From positions 65,752 through 129,751 of the forward strand of contig CAJUIX010000009.1 in assembly GCA_910586665.1 (NCBI GenBank): a DNA stretch of 64,000 nt, given 5' to 3'. Within the stretch, counting starts at the first letter, position 1, and each line of letters starts with the position of its first letter. The notes beneath the pieces are model-generated. The model saw nothing but the letters and a program-made list of their open reading frames with translations, was not told the DNA's origin and made no database searches. This document shows positions 25,218-32,797 of the stretch, in pieces. The translations under genes and the position numbers were made by a program. Source of the stretch: an uncultured Duncaniella sp. GTDB taxonomy: Bacteria; Bacteroidota; Bacteroidia; Bacteroidales; Muribaculaceae.

Positions 25218-26909
25218 TTATTTGGTGATGCGGAACCAGTCGATGTCGAGCCAGCCGCTGTCGTTGCTTTCCCAGTCGCGGACGCAGAAGAGACCCACTT
25301 TCGAGCCAATCCAGTGGCCGGTGCTGACGTCGAGTTTCTTGCCGAAGTCGGTGAATTTTTTGCCGTCGAAGCTGTAGGAGAAGGTGGCCTCGGTCTGGTA
25401 GTCGGGCTTCTGTTTCGGGGTCTTCACGCCTACGCGCTTAATCTGCACGCGGAGGTAGAGCTCCTTACCGTCCTCGATTTTGATAGCGGAGTTTTCGACC
25501 TCCTTGCCACCTTTGTTGGCTTTCAGACACTCTGTCTCGGTGAGATAGAGGCCGTCGGCACGGCTCTCGACAGCGATAGCACCATAGTTGTAGCCCATGA
25601 TTGTGAGGCCTGCACGCTCGCCGGCGTCAATCTTGCCGTTGCGCTTGCGGGGGTGGAACTGCACCTTGGCTGTGGCGGTGAAGTTCTCGGCGGGGAATTT
25701 CTGAAGCAGGAGGTTAGAACAGTCGTAGAGACGACCGGTATCAGTGGTCTTCTGAGAGTAGAGTCGGAGTTTTGAAGCGTTTGCGTCGCAGAAGTACCAG
25801 AGGGCGTTGGGGTTACCCTTCCACTGCCATTGCTTGCCGAGCTCTATAGAGTCGAACTCGTCGCTCTCGACAGGGTTGGCTGCCGGGTAGCTCTTGCCGA
25901 CGTTGGGCTTGCGATACTTCATTACGGGCTCGCCGCGGCCGTCGCCGTCGGGGTCAACACCGATTACGGGCCAGCCGTCCTCGCGCCAGGTCATGGGCTG
26001 GAGGTGTACGACGCGGCCGTAAGGTCCTTTGTCCTGGAAGTGGAGGAACCAGTGTTCCTTGCCGTCGGGGGTGTCAACCCAGCCGCCCTGGTGAGGGCCG
26101 TTGACGTTGGTCTTGCCCTGGTCCATGACGTTGCGGGTCTCGTAAGGGCCCCAGGGGTTCTTGGAGCGGAGCACTTCCTGCCAGCCGGTGGCGACGCCGC
26201 CGGCTGGGGAGAAGATGTAGTACCAGTCGCCGACCTTGTACATCTTGGCGCCTTCGATGGTCTCGTTTTCGATGTGGCCGTCATAAATCACACGGTCCTG
26301 GCCTATGGTCGATTTTCCGTCGGGGGTCATCTCGATCATGCCGAGGATGCTCTTGACACCGGCGCGGCTTCCGGCATAGCCGTGGGCTATGTATGCCTTG
26401 CCGTCCTCGTCCCAGAAGGGGCAGGTGTCGATGATGCCCTTGGCCTTATGGACATGGACGAGGGGCTCCCAGGGACCTGCGGGATTCTTGGTCTTGGTCA
26501 TGAAGATGCCGAGGTCGGGGTCGCCGTAGTATATGTAGAATTCGCCGTTGTGGTAGCGGATTGCGGGTGCCCACACATGGTTGCCGTGGCTGGGGTCAGG
26601 GGCGGCTTGGGCATATTCGGGCATCTCGGTGATAGCGTGGCCGATGAGGGTCCAGTTGACGAGGTCTTTCGAGTGGAGGACCGGGAGGCCGGGAATGTCG
26701 CAGAAGCTTGATGCTGTCATGTAGTAATCGTCGCCCACGCGAACCACGTCGGGGTCGGAATAGTCTGCGTCAATAACGGGGTTTTTGTATTGTCCGTTGC
26801 CGAGATCCGGCGACCAAACCTGGGAAATGTAGGGCTTCTCGTCGGCCCAGGTTCCGATTGTCGCGCCTGCCGCGAAGGCAAGCAGTACGATGCGTTTGCT
26901 TAGATTCAT
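25218..26909 (-). CDS. Glycoside hydrolase family 43 protein (arabinofuranosidase/xylosidase type)
   Basis: 563 residues with a signal peptide (about 1-22). The five-bladed propeller domain runs to about residue 330 with the three GH43 acids: Asp52 in DYSDPDVV (base), Asp160 in GIIDTCPFWDEDG (pKa modulator) and Glu218 in IEGAKMY (acid). A C-terminal concanavalin-like beta-sandwich (about 345-563) contains LYDCSNLLLQKFPAENFTATAKVQF and GERAGLTIMGYNYGAIAV, typical of the GH43_12 type. Substrate is most likely arabinose or xylose side chains on pectin, judged from the neighbours. It heads the GH43-CE8-uxaB-uxaA-uxaC-transporter run behind the promoter at 27052-27081. Confidence 0.9.
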   Translation of the reverse strand: MNLSKRIVLLAFAAGATIGTWADEKPYISQVWSPDLGNGQYKNPVIDADYSDPDVVRVGDDYYMTASSFCDIPGLPVLHSKDLVNWTLIGHAITEMPEYAQAAPDPSHGNHVWAPAIRYHNGEFYIYYGDPDLGIFMTKTKNPAGPWEPLVHVHKAKGIIDTCPFWDEDGKAYIAHGYAGSRAGVKSILGMIEMTPDGKSTIGQDRVIYDGHIENETIEGAKMYKVGDWYYIFSPAGGVATGWQEVLRSKNPWGPYETRNVMDQGKTNVNGPHQGGWVDTPDGKEHWFLHFQDKGPYGRVVHLQPMTWREDGWPVIGVDPDGDGRGEPVMKYRKPNVGKSYPAANPVESDEFDSIELGKQWQWKGNPNALWYFCDANASKLRLYSQKTTDTGRLYDCSNLLLQKFPAENFTATAKVQFHPRKRNGKIDAGERAGLTIMGYNYGAIAVESRADGLYLTETECLKANKGGKEVENSAIKIEDGKELYLRVQIKRVGVKTPKQKPDYQTEATFSYSFDGKKFTDFGKKLDVSTGHWIGSKVGLFCVRDWESNDSGWLDIDWFRITK

Positions 26910-27051
26910 TGATGGTTAAAAATAGAAGGGCAACTTTGTCTTGTCGGCAACTCGGGCGCGCGTCCTGACCGCGTGCCTACTAAGTGAAAGTATATTAGCC
27001 GATTAAGGTAAGTTTTTGAGAGTTATAGATTTAAGTATGTAAAATTTCTTC

Positions 27052-27081
27052 CAAAGTTAGTTATTTTCTCCCGAAATTCAA
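27052..27081 (-). promoter_or_regulatory. Promoter of the GH43-CE8-uxa operon
   Basis: On the minus strand, TTG (27081-27079), 19 bases, TAACTTTG (27059-27052). The leader to the GH43 ATG is about 135 bases. The spacer 26910-27213 holds only this promoter and the GH28 terminator. Confidence 0.65.
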
Positions 27082-27132
27082 CAAACTTTTAAAATAATTA
27101 ACGCTTCGGGTTAAAGATATAGTAAATATTAT

Positions 27133-27190
27133 GGAAAATCGCCGCACAAGGCCCGTCGGGAGAGAATTCCCGGGATGCCATGTGCGGCGA
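27133..27190 (-). terminator. Terminator of the GH28 gene
   Basis: The arms TCGCCGCACA and TGTGCGGCGA (27139-27148 and 27181-27190) enclose a second hairpin (CCCGT../..CCCGGG region). The minus-strand T-tract is short (ATTTTCC). Confidence 0.65.
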
Positions 27191-27213
27191 TAATGCTTTG
27201 TGGGGCAATTTTT

Positions 27214-28761
27214 TTACTTCACGAGCTTGCCGTTGATGTAGAGGTTCTTGAAGTTGACATTCTTGGTGAGGCCGGTGATTGAGTTGCCGTCAGAGGTCAC
27301 ACCGTCAAACTTGCAATTGTCGACGTTGATGTTGTCGATGTTGCAGATTTCCTTGAAGCCTTCGATCATGACGCCATACTTGCTCTCCTTGCTGGTGATG
27401 TTGTCAAGCCATACGTTCTTCACGGTCGGGGGGAAGCTGCGGTCGCAGAGTTCCTTGGGCTCGTAGACGAGGTTGATTTTGAGCACTGATTCCTTGCAGC
27501 GGCCCACCTCTACGTTTCTCACATAGATGTCCTCGATGACGCCGCCGCGGCAAGCGTTGGTCTTGATACGGACCACCCGGTCAAGCTCGGGGCTGTCCAT
27601 GACGCAGTTTTCGAGGAAGAGGTTCTTGAAACCGCCTGAAATCTCGCTGCCGATGACGATTCCGCCGTGGCCGTTCTCCATCTTGCAGTTGCGGACGATG
27701 ATGTTCTCGGAGGGGATGCCCTGCTCGCGTCCGTCGCGGTTACGGCCGCTCTTGATTGCTATGCAGTCGTCGCCGGTGTCAAAGAAACAGTTTTCGATGA
27801 GCACGTTCTTGCACGACTCGGGGTCGCAGCCGTCGCCGTTGGGGCCGTCGTTCTGAATGTGGACGCCTCTGACAGTCAGATTCTCGCAGAGGAGGGGATG
27901 GATTACCCAGAAGGCAGAGCGGAGCAGGGTCACGTCCTCGATGAGCACGTTCTTGCACTCTACGGGGTTGACGAGCTGCGGACGCATGCCGTAGCCCTCG
28001 CCGAGGATGCGCTTCTCGACGGGCACGCCGTTCTCATTCCACTCCTGGAGGAGGGGACGGCCGATTTTTTGGGTGATGGGGCCCTCGACGTAGCCGCGCT
28101 TGCCGCTCATCTGCCACCACGTCTCGTTTGAGGCGCCGCCGTCAACGGTACCCTTGCCTGTGAGGGCGATGTTTTCCTGCTGATAGGCGTAAATCATGGG
28201 CTGGTAGTTGTAGCAGTCCATGCCCTCCCAGCGGGTCTTGACGATGGGATACTGGCTTGTGTCGTCGGTGAAGAGCAGGGTTGCGCCCTCCTCAAGATGC
28301 AGGTTGACGTTGCTCTTGAGCGTGATAGGGCCTGTCAGCCATGTGCCTTTGGGTATGATCACGCGGCCGCCACCCTCGCTCGAGCAGAGGTCGATGACCT
28401 TGTTGATAAGCTCGGTGTAGAGGAAGCCCTTGGTCTTGGACTTCTTGCCGTAGTCGAAGATTTTGTAGTCCTTGTCGCGGAACTCGGGAGCCTTGATTGA
28501 CTTTTCAATCTGCGGATAGAGTGTGGCCCAGGCCTGCTTGGCGTCGAGGCTCTTGCCGCACTTCTTGGTGCAGGTGGCCTTCTTTTCGCACTTCTTGGTG
28601 CAGGCTTTTTTATCACACTTTTTTGTGCAGTCCTGTTTGTCACATACTTTCTCACAGCAGTCCTTTTGGGGCGTCTGAGGGCAGGCGGCCTTGGGGCTGT
28701 CCTGCGCCAGAGCCGCGAGGCTGACGCACAGAGCCGCAGCTACTAATGCAAATTTCTTCAT
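27214..28761 (-). CDS. Glycoside hydrolase family 28 polygalacturonase with Cys/Lys-rich N-terminal repeat
   Basis: 515 residues. It hydrolyses alpha-1,4-galacturonosyl bonds in demethylated pectin. A signal peptide (1-19/20, ALAQ) is followed by an unusual segment, residues 27-68, with ten cysteines and many lysines, including the repeated unit CTKKC[DE]KKA. The GH28 beta-helix starts near residue 100 and has the catalytic set: NGDG (Asp310), GDDCIAIKSG (Asp331, Asp332), GHGG (His365) and RIK (Arg398, Lys400). The signal cleavage region is not a lipobox. It is transcribed alone, divergently from the susC gene at 29466, from the promoter at 28845-28876. Confidence 0.93.
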   Translation of the reverse strand: MKKFALVAAALCVSLAALAQDSPKAACPQTPQKDCCEKVCDKQDCTKKCDKKACTKKCEKKATCTKKCGKSLDAKQAWATLYPQIEKSIKAPEFRDKDYKIFDYGKKSKTKGFLYTELINKVIDLCSSEGGGRVIIPKGTWLTGPITLKSNVNLHLEEGATLLFTDDTSQYPIVKTRWEGMDCYNYQPMIYAYQQENIALTGKGTVDGGASNETWWQMSGKRGYVEGPITQKIGRPLLQEWNENGVPVEKRILGEGYGMRPQLVNPVECKNVLIEDVTLLRSAFWVIHPLLCENLTVRGVHIQNDGPNGDGCDPESCKNVLIENCFFDTGDDCIAIKSGRNRDGREQGIPSENIIVRNCKMENGHGGIVIGSEISGGFKNLFLENCVMDSPELDRVVRIKTNACRGGVIEDIYVRNVEVGRCKESVLKINLVYEPKELCDRSFPPTVKNVWLDNITSKESKYGVMIEGFKEICNIDNINVDNCKFDGVTSDGNSITGLTKNVNFKNLYINGKLVK

Positions 28762-28844
28762 GGTTCTTAATTAATGTATATTTTAAATGATTGATTGGAT
28801 TCCTGATGTCAGCCGTGGTGGCGCCACGGTCGGTTTGCAAGGTA

Positions 28845-28876
28845 CAAAGTTAATACTCAGGCGCCAAACCTACAAA
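28845..28876 (-). promoter_or_regulatory. Promoter of the GH28 gene
   Basis: On the minus strand, TTTG (28876-28873), 20 bases, TAACTTTG (28852-28845). The -7 box has the same form as that of the GH43 operon (TAACTTTG). Confidence 0.75.
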
Positions 28877-29030
28877 CAGACAATACAATAATTATTTAAT
28901 GTTAACAATTTCCACCGTGCCGGATATATAATTCCTATTAATATAAAAAGGCCGGAGGCATGGCGGGGGAGGCAGGGGCTTTTAGGTTTATTCAGGATTA
29001 TATTAAATCATGCTAAATAACACGGAGTCA

Positions 29031-29062
29031 TTTGCATAGTATCCGAATATGTTGTAATTTTA
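29031..29062 (+). promoter_or_regulatory. Probable promoter of the first susC operon
   Basis: TTTG (29031-29034), 20 bases, TAATTTTA (29055-29062): one mismatch to TAnnTTTG in the last base. It would give a leader of about 400 bases. Confidence 0.4.
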
Positions 29063-29426
29063 CATTCGCAAAACCAAACACACGCAAAAATCAAACATAC
29101 ACAGCGCATCAATCTAATAATTGAAAATGCACTCCCACGAAATTAATCAATCATCTCCAAGCACTCTGTCCGCGTGTCTCGGATAGGGTGGGTAGCCTCT
29201 CTCTCAACTCGATAATGCTGATCCTCTGGCAGGGCTTTGCCCCTGCCCCCCGATTCCCCCTAATAAAATCACAGGAACCGCCGGCTCCTTCTTCGCCCCT
29301 AAAGTTTTTAAACCCAAACTAATATACAAAACCAAAAAGCCAATCTTTTCCCGACAGACCAAGGGATAAATGTGTGGATGAACAGTCGCGTAACGCGCGC
29401 ACACCAATATATCAACCCAAAATTGC

Positions 29427-29456
29427 ATGAAAGAAATCTTAATTTTTTATTATTAA
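29427..29456 (+). CDS. Upstream mini-ORF before susC (MKEILIFYY)
   Basis: ATG through TAA encodes nine residues, MKEILIFYY, and ends nine bases before the susC ATG. The paralogous susC at 45036 has an equivalent mini-ORF (MKKILFII) in the same place. Whether it is translated is unknown; the conservation of position and opening sequence is the only evidence. Confidence 0.35.
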   Translation: MKEILIFYY

Positions 29457-29465
29457 AAACACAAC

Positions 29466-32400
29466 ATGAAAGACTTAGTCACAAGTCGTAGTCAATGGCT
29501 GCGTCACTTTTCCACTGCGACGCACTGGAAAACAATGCTTCTCCTGTTGGTGCTCTGTGTAGGCTTCAATGCCAACGCCCAGGATCTCACCGTGTCAGGT
29601 ACGGTGATTGACGGCACCGATGAACCCATGATCGGAGCTACCGTCCAAGTCGAAGGCACCAAAAATATGGTGGCGACAGACATCGACGGTAACTTTACCC
29701 TCAAGAACGTAGCGAGCAACGCTACCCTCGTAGTGACCTATATCGGTTACAAGGCTGAAAAGGTCGCTGTCAACGGACAGACAGAACTTAAAATCACACT
29801 AACAGAAGATTCCGAAGCCCTTGACGAAGTTGTGGTTATCGGCTACGGCGGCACCCGTGCCCGCCGTGACCTCACCGGCTCGGTAGGCTCTGTCTCGGGT
29901 GCGAAGCTCGCGGCAGTTCCCGTGACTTCGGCAGCGGTGGCCCTCCAGGGCAAGGTTGCAGGTGTGCAGGTTACTACTGTCGACGGCCAGCCGGGTGCCG
30001 ACATCAATATCCGCGTGCGTGGTGCGACGTCTGTCACCCAGTCCAACGACCCCCTCTATATTGTCGACGGTTTCCAGACTGACAATATCAATGACATCGC
30101 TCCCTCCGACATCCAGAGCATCGACATCCTCAAGGATGCCTCTCTTACGGCTATCTATGGTGCCAAGGGTGGCAACGGTGTAGTCATCGTGACCACCAAG
30201 TCGGCCCAGGAAGGAAAGACCCAGGTGTCGTTCAACGCGCAGGGTTCCGTGAGCCAGATTTCCAAGAAACTCGACCTCATGAACGCCTACGACTTCGTGA
30301 ACTACCAGTGGGACTACGCCACCGGCCACTCCACCCGTAACTCGCAGACCCGCCTGTTCCGTTACAATTTCGGTAACCCCCAGGATATGGATCTCTACCG
30401 CCAGACCCGCAGCCACGACTGGCAGGACGAGGTCATGGGCAACAATCCCTTCTCCTACTCGGCCAACGTATCTATCGGCGGCGGCAATGAGAAGACCCGC
30501 TACAATGTGTCAATCACCCAGTCGGACGACGAAGGTATCATCATGAACACCGGCGTGCGCCGTACCAACATCCTCACCAAGCTCCAGACCAAGATTCTCC
30601 CGAATCTTACTTTCCAGTACAACCCCAAGATGACCTATCGTCGCGACGAGGGCGCAGGAGGTGACAATGTGGGCACAGGAGGTATCATAGACGTACTCCG
30701 CTATCGCCCGACCAACGGTATCCGCGAGCGCGACGGCGCATGGTGGCCTGCTGAGACTATCGACCCCGACCAGGAGAAGATATTCGAGTACACCAACCCC
30801 GTGTCTGACATCAGGACCAACGTCCGCAAGCGCCATGCCTATACCTTTGCCAACCAGGCATCGCTCGAGTACAAGCCTATCGACGGCCTGACTCTCCGCA
30901 CCGAGGGTGTCTACACCATCCAGTTCAGAGACGACAAGCGTTTCTGGGGCCGCCACACAGCAGAGGGCAAGAAGCACAATTCAAACCCCGTGGCCTCTAT
31001 CGAGAAGAAGCAGACCAACTCCTACACCTGGACCACCACTGCATCCTACGACTGGACCCTCGCTGAGAAGAACAACTTCTACGCTCTTGCCGGCTTCGAG
31101 CTTTTCCACAAGCAGTCGGAGTCTACCTATCAGAAGAACCGCTATTTCCCTGACAACATCTCGGCCGACAAGGCTCTCAACAATATGGGACTCGGTACAC
31201 CCTACCAGTCAAGTTCCGAACTCGGCACAGCCAACCGCACCACCTCTTACTTCGGCCAGCTGAACTATAACTTTGACCACAAGTATCTCCTCTCGGCCAC
31301 CTTCCGTGCCGACGGTTCGTCGATGTTCGCTCCCGGCAACCAGTGGGGCTACTTCCCCTCCGTGTCAGGTGCGTGGGTTCTCTCGAGCGAAGACTTCATG
31401 AAGGACTTCACCTGGCTTTCCGAGCTCAAGCTCCGCGCGGCTATCGGTAAGGCAGGCAACAACAATATCGACGCCGACATGTGGCGCTATCTCTACCAGA
31501 CCAACACCACCGGCGGTCCAGCCTTCGGTGAGAGCGGCGGCGCCAACGACGGCCTCCTCTGGTACGGTCCCGACAAATACCTCCCCAACCCCGACCTGAA
31601 GTGGGAGACAACCCTGACCCGCAACTTCGCGATTGACCTCTCGCTCTTCAACGGACGTCTCCGTATTACTCCCGAGTATTACTGGAACACGACCTCCGAC
31701 CTTATCTACAAGGCCGACATTCTCTCGACCGTGGGCTACACCCAGCAGTATCAGAACATCGGCCAGGTGACCAACCGCGGTTTTGAAATCGCAATCAACG
31801 GCGATATTCTCCGTGGTAAGGACTACTCCCTCTCGGCCAACTTCAACCTTGGCGCAAACAAGATGAAGGTCGACAAGCTCACCGGCGACAACAAGTATCT
31901 CTACGAGACTCACTCCCGTTCTGACGACAAGGGTTATAACTACCGTCTCGAGGTGGGCGGCGAGGTTGGTCTGATCTACGGATTCGTCTACGACGGACTT
32001 TACTCGACCGACGAATTTGACTATGATGTTCCCAAGGCCACATACTTCCCCAAGCCCGGAACCGTGAGCATGGACAACATCTTTGACAATTCCCAGTCAG
32101 GTGCCCCGACCCTCCCCGGCAAGCCTAAGTTCAAGGACCTCAACGGCGACGGCGTCATCGACGATAAGGACCGCACTGTGATTGGTCGCACGACTCCCAA
32201 GCTCCAGGGCGGTTTCGGCCTCGCAGGCCAGTGGAAGAACTTCGACTTCAACGCGAACTTCACCTACTTCCTTGACTTCGATGTCTACAACGCCACTGCC
32301 TACTATCTCTCGTCGTCAATCGACAACAAGAACAACTTCAAGAACGTACTCAGCTCATTCACAAATCGCTGGCGTTACGCAGAAGGCCCGGAGTGTCTCT

Positions 32401-32759
32401 ACGGCAACACCTGGATGCAGGGTGCCTATGACCGCTACGTCGAGATGAACCAGGGTCAGACCCAGTGGAACCCGATGGACCTCAACAAGGACGTCACCAT
32501 GAGCTACTTCGTCGAGGACGGCTCCTTCCTCCGCTGCACCGACATAACTCTCGGCTACAATATGCCCCAGAATCTCATCAGCAAGGCCGGCATGTCGAAG
32601 CTTCGCTTCTATGCCTCTGTCACCAACCCCTTCATCGTCACCAAATACTCCGGTTATGACCCCGAAGTCGACGTGCAGAGCGGCCTTACTCCTTCTTTCG
32701 ACTTCAACCGCTACCCGCGTAGCCGCAGCTATGTATTCGGTATGAACGTCACCTTCTAA
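29466..32759 (+). CDS. SusC/RagA family TonB-dependent outer-membrane transporter (triplet 1)
   Basis: 1097 residues. A long N-terminal region with a hydrophobic signal segment (TMLLLLVLCVGFNANAQ, ends near 38) precedes the carboxypeptidase-regulatory-like domain (TVSGTVIDGTDEPMIGATVQVEGT, to ~115). The TonB box EVVVIGYG follows, then the plug (LTGSVGSVSGAKLAAVPVTS to about residue 250) and a 22-strand barrel ending FGMNVTF. TVSG...DAS[L]TAIYGAKGGNGVV is the SusC plug hallmark. It pairs with the SusD gene 38 bases later to import oligosaccharides. By context the glycan is a pectin fragment (inference). It is a close paralogue of the gene at 45036. Confidence 0.95.
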   Translation: MKDLVTSRSQWLRHFSTATHWKTMLLLLVLCVGFNANAQDLTVSGTVIDGTDEPMIGATVQVEGTKNMVATDIDGNFTLKNVASNATLVVTYIGYKAEKVAVNGQTELKITLTEDSEALDEVVVIGYGGTRARRDLTGSVGSVSGAKLAAVPVTSAAVALQGKVAGVQVTTVDGQPGADINIRVRGATSVTQSNDPLYIVDGFQTDNINDIAPSDIQSIDILKDASLTAIYGAKGGNGVVIVTTKSAQEGKTQVSFNAQGSVSQISKKLDLMNAYDFVNYQWDYATGHSTRNSQTRLFRYNFGNPQDMDLYRQTRSHDWQDEVMGNNPFSYSANVSIGGGNEKTRYNVSITQSDDEGIIMNTGVRRTNILTKLQTKILPNLTFQYNPKMTYRRDEGAGGDNVGTGGIIDVLRYRPTNGIRERDGAWWPAETIDPDQEKIFEYTNPVSDIRTNVRKRHAYTFANQASLEYKPIDGLTLRTEGVYTIQFRDDKRFWGRHTAEGKKHNSNPVASIEKKQTNSYTWTTTASYDWTLAEKNNFYALAGFELFHKQSESTYQKNRYFPDNISADKALNNMGLGTPYQSSSELGTANRTTSYFGQLNYNFDHKYLLSATFRADGSSMFAPGNQWGYFPSVSGAWVLSSEDFMKDFTWLSELKLRAAIGKAGNNNIDADMWRYLYQTNTTGGPAFGESGGANDGLLWYGPDKYLPNPDLKWETTLTRNFAIDLSLFNGRLRITPEYYWNTTSDLIYKADILSTVGYTQQYQNIGQVTNRGFEIAINGDILRGKDYSLSANFNLGANKMKVDKLTGDNKYLYETHSRSDDKGYNYRLEVGGEVGLIYGFVYDGLYSTDEFDYDVPKATYFPKPGTVSMDNIFDNSQSGAPTLPGKPKFKDLNGDGVIDDKDRTVIGRTTPKLQGGFGLAGQWKNFDFNANFTYFLDFDVYNATAYYLSSSIDNKNNFKNVLSSFTNRWRYAEGPECLYGNTWMQGAYDRYVEMNQGQTQWNPMDLNKDVTMSYFVEDGSFLRCTDITLGYNMPQNLISKAGMSKLRFYASVTNPFIVTKYSGYDPEVDVQSGLTPSFDFNRYPRSRSYVFGMNVTF

Positions 32760-32797
32760 ATATAAAGTCTATATACCTCTTTTCAAAAAAGAAAAAA

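Larger units (their letters stand above)
28762..29465. other. 704-base divergent control region between GH28 and the first susC
   Basis: On the left are the GH28 promoter and its leader with a hairpin (28813-28829). Around 29031-29062 lies the likely susC promoter. After that come about 400 bases of leader with a GC-rich hairpin GGCAGGG/CCCTGCC (29228-29247), a hairpin around 29372-29403 (GTGTG/CACAC with GCGCG/CGCGT inside) and a ten-codon mini-ORF. Nothing else coding is visible. Confidence 0.6.

Noticed and set aside
24178..26711. Long plus-strand open frames of ~290 codons over the CE8 and GH43 genes
   Set aside because: Antisense shadows of GC-rich genes with strong motif support on the minus strand.
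28981..29465. Possible small gene in the divergent spacer
   Set aside because: Only short frames with no homology-like motifs; composition resembles a leader.
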